DNA of 5,853 nucleotides from the NCBI GenBank assembly GCA_902479095.1, contig CABSNL010000087.1:1-5853 (forward strand). Direction: 5' to 3'. This DNA is from an uncultured Collinsella sp. Lineage in GTDB: Bacteria; Actinomycetota; Coriobacteriia; Coriobacteriales; Coriobacteriaceae. A program made the position numbers and the translations under genes. The notes below the pieces were generated by a model. That model ran no database searches, had not been told where the DNA came from, and saw nothing but the letters and a program-made list of their open reading frames with translations. Shown in pieces: positions 4,723 through 5,853 of the stretch; the first letter of the stretch is position 1, and each line of letters opens with the position of its first letter.

Positions 4723-4730
4723 AGTATAGT
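4723..4730. promoter_or_regulatory. Candidate shared -10 of divergent promoters (lipid kinase / RNase D)
   Basis: AGTATAGT in the 98-bp gap reads TATAGT on the plus strand (4725-4730) and TATACT on the minus strand (4728-4723). Both are good -10 matches, overlapping on opposite strands. Either placement gives a sensible leader: about 20 nt to the kinase ATG and about 55 nt to the RNase D ATG. No clear -35 is visible at 16-18 bp on either side. Symmetric -10 elements driving divergent transcripts are known in bacteria; use here is inferred. Confidence 0.4.
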
Positions 4731-4792
4731 TGTAAGGCAATGCCGATATCCTACCCGTGTTTTTCGGGCCTAACCTTATTCGATGGGTTGAT

Positions 4793-5827
4793 ATGTACAT
4801 TTCCACACATCAGGCTCTACTCGACTTTTGCCAGCGCGCTCGCGAGTTCGACGCGATTGCCGTCGATACCGAGTTTTTGCGCGAGCGCACGTTCCATCCG
4901 CGTCTGTGCTTGGTTCAGATTGCCACCCCTGCCGAGAGCGTCGCGGTCGATCCCCTGGTAATCGACGACTTATCGCCGCTGGCCGAGCTTATGGCCGACG
5001 AGAGCGTGACCAAGGTCTTCCACGCGTGCTCGCAGGATATGGAGGTCATGCTCCATACCGTGGGCGTGCTGCCACGACCGATTTTCGATACGCAGGTCGC
5101 CGCCGCCTTTTTGGGCGAGCGCCAGCAGATTTCGTATGGCGCGCTTGTTCAGACGTTCTGCGGCGTATCGCTGCCCAAGACCGAGTCGCTGACCGACTGG
5201 TCGCGCCGCCCGCTGACCGATAAGCAGATTGAGTATGCGATCGATGACGTCAAGTACCTGATTGTCGCCTATACCGAGATGATGAGCCGCCTGCGCGAGC
5301 TTGGCCGGGTGGACTGGGTGCTCGACGAGCTGCGCCCGCTGGCTGACGAGTCGCACTATCGCGCCGATCGCCACGAGGCGTTCCGCAAGGTCAAACGCAT
5401 CAATTCGTGCAGCCGTCACCAGTTGGGCATCGCACGCGAGCTCGCCGCCTGGCGCGAGGATCGCGCCGAGCGCCGTAACATCCCGCGCAAGTGGGTCATG
5501 TCCGACGACACGCTGCTTGCGCTCGTTAAGCGCAATCCCGTGCGCGTTGAGGAGTTCCGTAGCATTCGCGGTACCGATCAGTTGGGGGAGCGCGACGTGG
5601 ACGGTGCGCTCATGGCTATCAAGCGCGGCGCGAGCTGCCCGCACGATCGCCTGCCGCTCATGGTGCGCGGGCATCGCCAGATCTCTCCGGAGCTGGAGAG
5701 TGTGACGGACCTGATGTATGCGCTCATTCGCCTAGTTGCCGAGCGCTCGGGCGTGGCGACCTCGGTCATTGCCTCGCGCGATGACCTGGCCGACTATATT
5801 GAGCATCCCGAGCAGAGCCCCTTGCGC
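4793..5827 (+). CDS. rnd: Ribonuclease D, 3' end missing (contig end)
   Basis: 345 genomic residues are present, then the frame runs into adapter at 5828. The DEDDy 3'-5' exonuclease domain is at residues 1-170. Exo I is VDTEFLRERTFHP with Asp25 and Glu27, Exo II is HACSQDMEVM with Asp82, and Exo III is YAIDDVKYL with Tyr148 and Asp152, so all catalytic residues are present. An HRDC domain follows (about 206-290, SRHQLGIARELAAWREDRAE...), then a second HRDC-like segment that is cut. E. coli RNase D has about 375 residues, so only a short C-terminus should be lost. The enzyme trims 3' ends of tRNA precursors and other structured RNAs in the cytoplasm. ATG 4793-4795 aligns with the family start; an in-frame GTG at 4757 would add 12 residues and is less likely. 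The Shine-Dalgarno is weak. Confidence 0.95.
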
Positions 5828-5853
5828 CTGTCTCTTATACACATCTCCGAGCC
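5828..5853. other. Nextera/Tn5 library adapter, reverse orientation (artefact)
   Basis: The last 26 bases (CTGTCTCTTATACACATC, then TCCGAGCC) are the exact reverse complement of positions 17-42 of the left adapter, including the 19-bp mosaic end. They interrupt the RNase D frame and would add a false LSLIHISE tail to the protein if translated. Confidence 0.97.

Noticed and set aside
4970..5674. 234-residue open frame on the minus strand
   Set aside because: Opposite-strand shadow of RNase D, whose DEDDy residues and HRDC domain are clear.
43..5827. CRISPR array, tRNA or rRNA genes
   Set aside because: No regularly spaced direct repeats and no tRNA- or rRNA-like segments were found by eye; a tool scan was not possible.
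1..5853. Terminal inverted repeats (17-42 versus 5828-5853) as ends of a natural Tn5-like transposon
   Set aside because: They equal the synthetic Nextera adapter beyond the mosaic end, no transposase is present, and the bases flanking inside (43-51 and 5819-5827) are not a target duplication.

Overview
The window looks like a 5.85-kb assembly contig from a high-GC, Gram-positive-type gut actinobacterium. My best guess is Coriobacteriia, probably Collinsella. This rests on the gene content (LPXTG-anchored C69 peptidase, ECF transporter parts, DagK, RNase D), the codon style and the REP-like palindromes; it is a judgement without any database search. Both ends are Tn5/Nextera library adapter, not genome (1-42 and 5828-5853). 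The biological sequence is therefore 43-5827, and the first and last genes are cut by the contig ends.

Left part, all on the minus strand and read right to left. A promoter near 1277-1306 precedes a 22-residue leader peptide (1150-1218) with three consecutive Trp codons. A 12-bp GC-rich hairpin with a UUCG loop and a U5 tail follows (1083-1113), then a 191-aa membrane protein resembling the TrpP-type tryptophan transporter/ECF S component (429-1004). After a 44-nt palindrome comes the start of an ECF-type ABC ATPase (43-321, truncated). This reads as a tryptophan-uptake operon controlled by ribosome-mediated attenuation. It also has an unusual 19/20-bp long-range inverted repeat that links the leader-peptide codons to the stretch just before the transporter gene.

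Centre. A 653-aa secreted C69-family dipeptidase with a C-terminal LPTTG sorting signal (1406-3367, minus) is separated from the trp unit by hairpins at 1328-1398. Its upstream region holds a strong 10-bp hairpin next to the ribosome-binding site and a 12-bp direct repeat.

Right part. A diacylglycerol-kinase-family lipid kinase (3777-4694, minus) is followed 9 nt later by an unlisted 30-aa single-pass membrane miniprotein (3675-3767) and a strong intrinsic terminator (3597-3639). Divergently, RNase D begins at 4793 on the plus strand and runs off the contig after 345 residues. The shared 98-bp gap contains a symmetric AGTATAGT that could serve as a -10 box in both directions.

The most interesting items are the Trp leader/attenuator with its extra long-range pairing, and the small membrane protein translationally linked to the lipid kinase.
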